64,000 nucleotides of DNA, from the NCBI RefSeq assembly GCF_015182285.1, contig NZ_PRDM01000007.1, forward strand, positions 57,507 through 121,506. The letters run 5' to 3'. Under the pieces are notes generated by a model. It was not told where the DNA came from and did not search any database. It saw only the letters and a program-made list of their open reading frames with translations. The DNA comes from Flavobacterium hungaricum (lineage in GTDB: Bacteria; Bacteroidota; Bacteroidia; Flavobacteriales; Flavobacteriaceae). Below are positions 62,407 through 64,000 of this stretch, in pieces; position 1 is the stretch's first letter, and every line of letters starts with the position of its first letter. The translations under genes were made by a program, and so were the position numbers.

Positions 62407-63240
62407 ATGAAAAAAGTTAAATCAATTTTCGCGTTGTCAGTTATAGCGCTGACCCTGTTATCTTGTAACAAAGAAGATGAGGCTGTCCCACAGTCAAATT
62501 CGGCATCTCTTAAAGTAACACCAGAAGTTTTAAATAAAATTAGTTCACTATCATTAAATACTTCAGATGTGCAGGTAATTGAAAATACCAAATTAGATGG
62601 TACTAAAGAAGAAGCATTCTTGATTGAAGGAGATATTGTTATTACGCAAGAGCAATTAAGCAAAATGGATCTTCATGGAGGTATAACTACAGAACAATAC
62701 CGTACTACTAATTTAGTATCTGCTCCAAGAACCATCAGAGTTGTTGGATTATCAGGTACAGGTACAACAGCCCTGACCACAAATATGCGGGCGGGACTGC
62801 AAGCTGCCATAAACAGGTACAATAATTTAGGATTGTCAATAAATTTTACATTAACATTTAGTTCAAGTACTTCTGGAGCAAATATTGTTGTAAGAAGACA
62901 AACCGGATCTGCTGGAGGAGTAGCTGGTTTCCCTTCAGGAGGAGCACCTTATAATTCAGTTACTTTATATTCAGGATTAGATTCTTATTCAACAAATGTA
63001 AATGCACACGTAGCGGCTCACGAAATAGGCCACTGTATTGGTTTACGTCATACAGATTGGTTCAGCCGTCAAAGCTGTGGACAAAATTCTAACGAAGGAA
63101 CAGCTGGTGTTGGAGCAATCCTAATTCCAGGTACACCATCAGGATATGATGCTACTTCTTATATGAGAGCATGTTTCAGCTCAAGCGAGACAGGAGCTTT
63201 CAACGCCAACGACGTTACGGCTCTTAATTATTTATATTAG
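62407..63240 (+). CDS. HEIGH-motif zinc metallopeptidase lipoprotein (M57-like)
   Basis: A 277-residue lipoprotein from ATG 62407, with a signal ending TLLSC (Cys20) and an upstream extension rejected. The zinc site is H205-E-I-G-H209-C-I-G-L-R-H215, the HExxHxxxxxH pattern with the HEIGH core of the M57 dual-action peptidases. A pro-region (VLNKISSLSLNTSDVQ, then EGDIVITQEQLSKM) precedes it. Cys210 and the later CGQN and MRACF cysteines may form disulfides. Likely a surface or periplasmic peptidase. It ends in a strong terminator. Confidence 0.9.
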   Translation: MKKVKSIFALSVIALTLLSCNKEDEAVPQSNSASLKVTPEVLNKISSLSLNTSDVQVIENTKLDGTKEEAFLIEGDIVITQEQLSKMDLHGGITTEQYRTTNLVSAPRTIRVVGLSGTGTTALTTNMRAGLQAAINRYNNLGLSINFTLTFSSSTSGANIVVRRQTGSAGGVAGFPSGGAPYNSVTLYSGLDSYSTNVNAHVAAHEIGHCIGLRHTDWFSRQSCGQNSNEGTAGVGAILIPGTPSGYDATSYMRACFSSSETGAFNANDVTALNYLY

Positions 63241-63271
63241 AATTTGAATTAGGGCTCTCTTTACAAAATAG

Positions 63272-63312
63272 AAAGAGGCTGTTTCACTATTGGTGAAATG
63301 GCCTCTTTTTGT
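63272..63312 (+). terminator. rho-independent terminator
   Basis: AAAGAGGC...TTTCAC pairs with GTGAAA...GCCTCTTT across a small internal loop and is followed by T residues. It closes the HEIGH-peptidase gene. Confidence 0.92.
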
Positions 63313-63731
63313 ATAGTGAATGTTCTACTTTAAAGATCTTTTGATTGCAGCTTTAATCCTCAAGTAATTTAAAGTATACTATAAGTATATAGTATGTATA
63401 AGTATGTAGAGTTACTTGTTTTTTACTAAAGGCATTTTAATTGAAGTAGAAAAATAGATCGGTAATTATTAAAATGGAGAATTTGTGAGGGAAGGCTGGC
63501 TTTAAATACAGATGATAGGATCTCTTTCAAGGTGTTTTTTATTTTTAAAGGCATAAATAAGAAGTTTTACTTTAAATGATTTCTCTATTCTGCATTAGTT
63601 TTTATATCTCAAAAATAATAATATAAGAAAATACTTTCGTGATTGTAAAATATTTTAAAATCTAAATTTCTTGTTATTAGGGTTTTAATAAAAACTTTTA
63701 AAAAAAGCAGAAAAAAACCTCTTAAAAATAG
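63313..63731. other. AT-rich spacer before the rRNA operon, with a nested hairpin
   Basis: No gene is supported. CAAGTAA (63361-63367) pairs with TTACTTG (63412-63418), and inside it ATACTA pairs with TAGTAT, giving a nested hairpin with no known role. The rest is unstructured AT-rich sequence upstream of the rRNA promoter. Confidence 0.45.
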
Positions 63732-63761
63732 TTGCAAATCTAAATAAAGGCTGTACTTTTG
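63732..63761 (+). promoter_or_regulatory. rRNA operon promoter (-33 TTG, -7 TACTTTTG)
   Basis: TTG at 63732-63734 and TACTTTTG at 63754-63761 are separated by exactly 19 bp, the ideal Bacteroidota spacing, with an A/T-rich tract just upstream. It is the best promoter in the window and lies about 160 bp before the 16S rRNA start. Confidence 0.9.
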
Positions 63762-63923
63762 CACCCGCTTTGAGAAACAAGCGAGACAAAAAGAAATACA
63801 CGTTCGTAGACATATTGAATTGACAGCCGTCCCGATTACATCGGGACAAAAGAAATAAGAGTAATAGAGTCGCAAGATTCGAGAGAGACTGATAGTATTT
63901 ATCGTTTAATAATATAAAAATAT
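63762..63923 (+). other. rRNA operon leader
   Basis: Transcribed leader of about 155 bases. It contains the hairpin GTCCCGA (63829-63835) / TCGGGAC (63841-63847) and the stretch before the mature 16S end where processing by RNase III and antitermination factors is expected. Exact sites cannot be fixed from sequence alone. Confidence 0.6.
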
Positions 63924-64000
63924 ACGATGAAGAGTTTGATCCTGGCTCAGGATGAACGCTAGCGGCAGGCTTAACACATGCAAGTCGAGGGGTATATGTC
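63924..64000 (+). rRNA. rrs: 16S ribosomal RNA, 5' end (cut by right edge)
   Basis: AGAGTTTGATCCTGGCTCAG (63931-63950), the universal 16S start, is followed by GATGAACGCTAGCGGCAGGC and TTAACACATGCAAGTCGAGG. The CTAGCGGCAGGCTTAA text is typical of Flavobacteriia. Only about 77 bases are in the window. The exact mature 5' end is approximate. Confidence 0.97.

Overview
The window is about 64 kb of an AT-rich Bacteroidota chromosome, most likely Flavobacterium or a close relative. The signs are promoters with the TAnnTTTG -7 box, a SusC/SusD pair with a hybrid two-component-type regulator, a subtilase with a type IX-like sorting tail, many lipoproteins, and the 5' end of a 16S rRNA gene at the right edge (from about 63924). 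Genus-level assignment is inference from gene content and style.

Layout. 1-4253 (minus) is a signalling block: the N-terminal part of a giant HAMP-repeat kinase running off the left edge, two single-domain response regulators and a CHASE3 histidine kinase. 4659-7226 holds an MscS-type channel and two small unknown proteins. 7365-13412 (plus) is the most striking block: an apparent copper-handling locus with two paralogous small cysteine proteins (Cys at identical positions 39, 49 and 53), a lipoprotein with YtkA-like Met/His motifs, an OprC-like TonB-dependent receptor carrying CxxxM and HxM, an MbnP-like lipoprotein and an MbnH-like di-haem enzyme. 13510-20456 has redox and detoxification enzymes, a Crp/Fnr-family regulator with a CRP-like site nearby, and a TetR-SDR-MFS unit with two matching palindromic operators.

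20714-35897 is a large, mostly minus-strand region of putative electrophile/oxidative-stress genes: a ring-cleaving dioxygenase (MhqO type), a carboxylesterase (MhqD type), a GNAT protein, a cupin, a TMEM175 channel, Dps, DoxX, YoaK, an amidohydrolase, a porin, an isochorismatase-like hydrolase and an alpha/beta hydrolase. It also carries two sigma-54 activators and a HisKA_2 kinase. A 14-bp palindrome, TTAAYCTAGATTAA, occurs four times, upstream of three of these transcription units. In two of them it sits exactly 31 bp from the same -7 box, which suggests an undescribed regulon. 35898-37075 is gene-free and holds a three-copy tandem array of about 260 bp that includes the last codons of the adjacent TPR histidine kinase gene.

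39522-41333 pairs a DUF6734-like (glycosyltransferase-like) protein with a 51-residue double-glycine peptide. 42095-55738 is a polysaccharide utilisation locus: a hybrid regulator whose phosphorelay residues all look lost, SusC, SusD, a GDPD-like/alkaline phosphatase fusion, a GH92 mannosidase and a small secreted protein. Together these point to a phosphorylated, mannose-containing substrate. 55845-58796 is a PAS kinase facing a response regulator, 59144-61858 a secreted subtilase, 62407-63240 a HEIGH metallopeptidase lipoprotein, and 63732-64000 the promoter, leader and start of an rRNA operon.

Several intergenic spaces hold inverted repeats that look like dispersed elements. No tRNA, CRISPR array, transposase or phage gene was seen.
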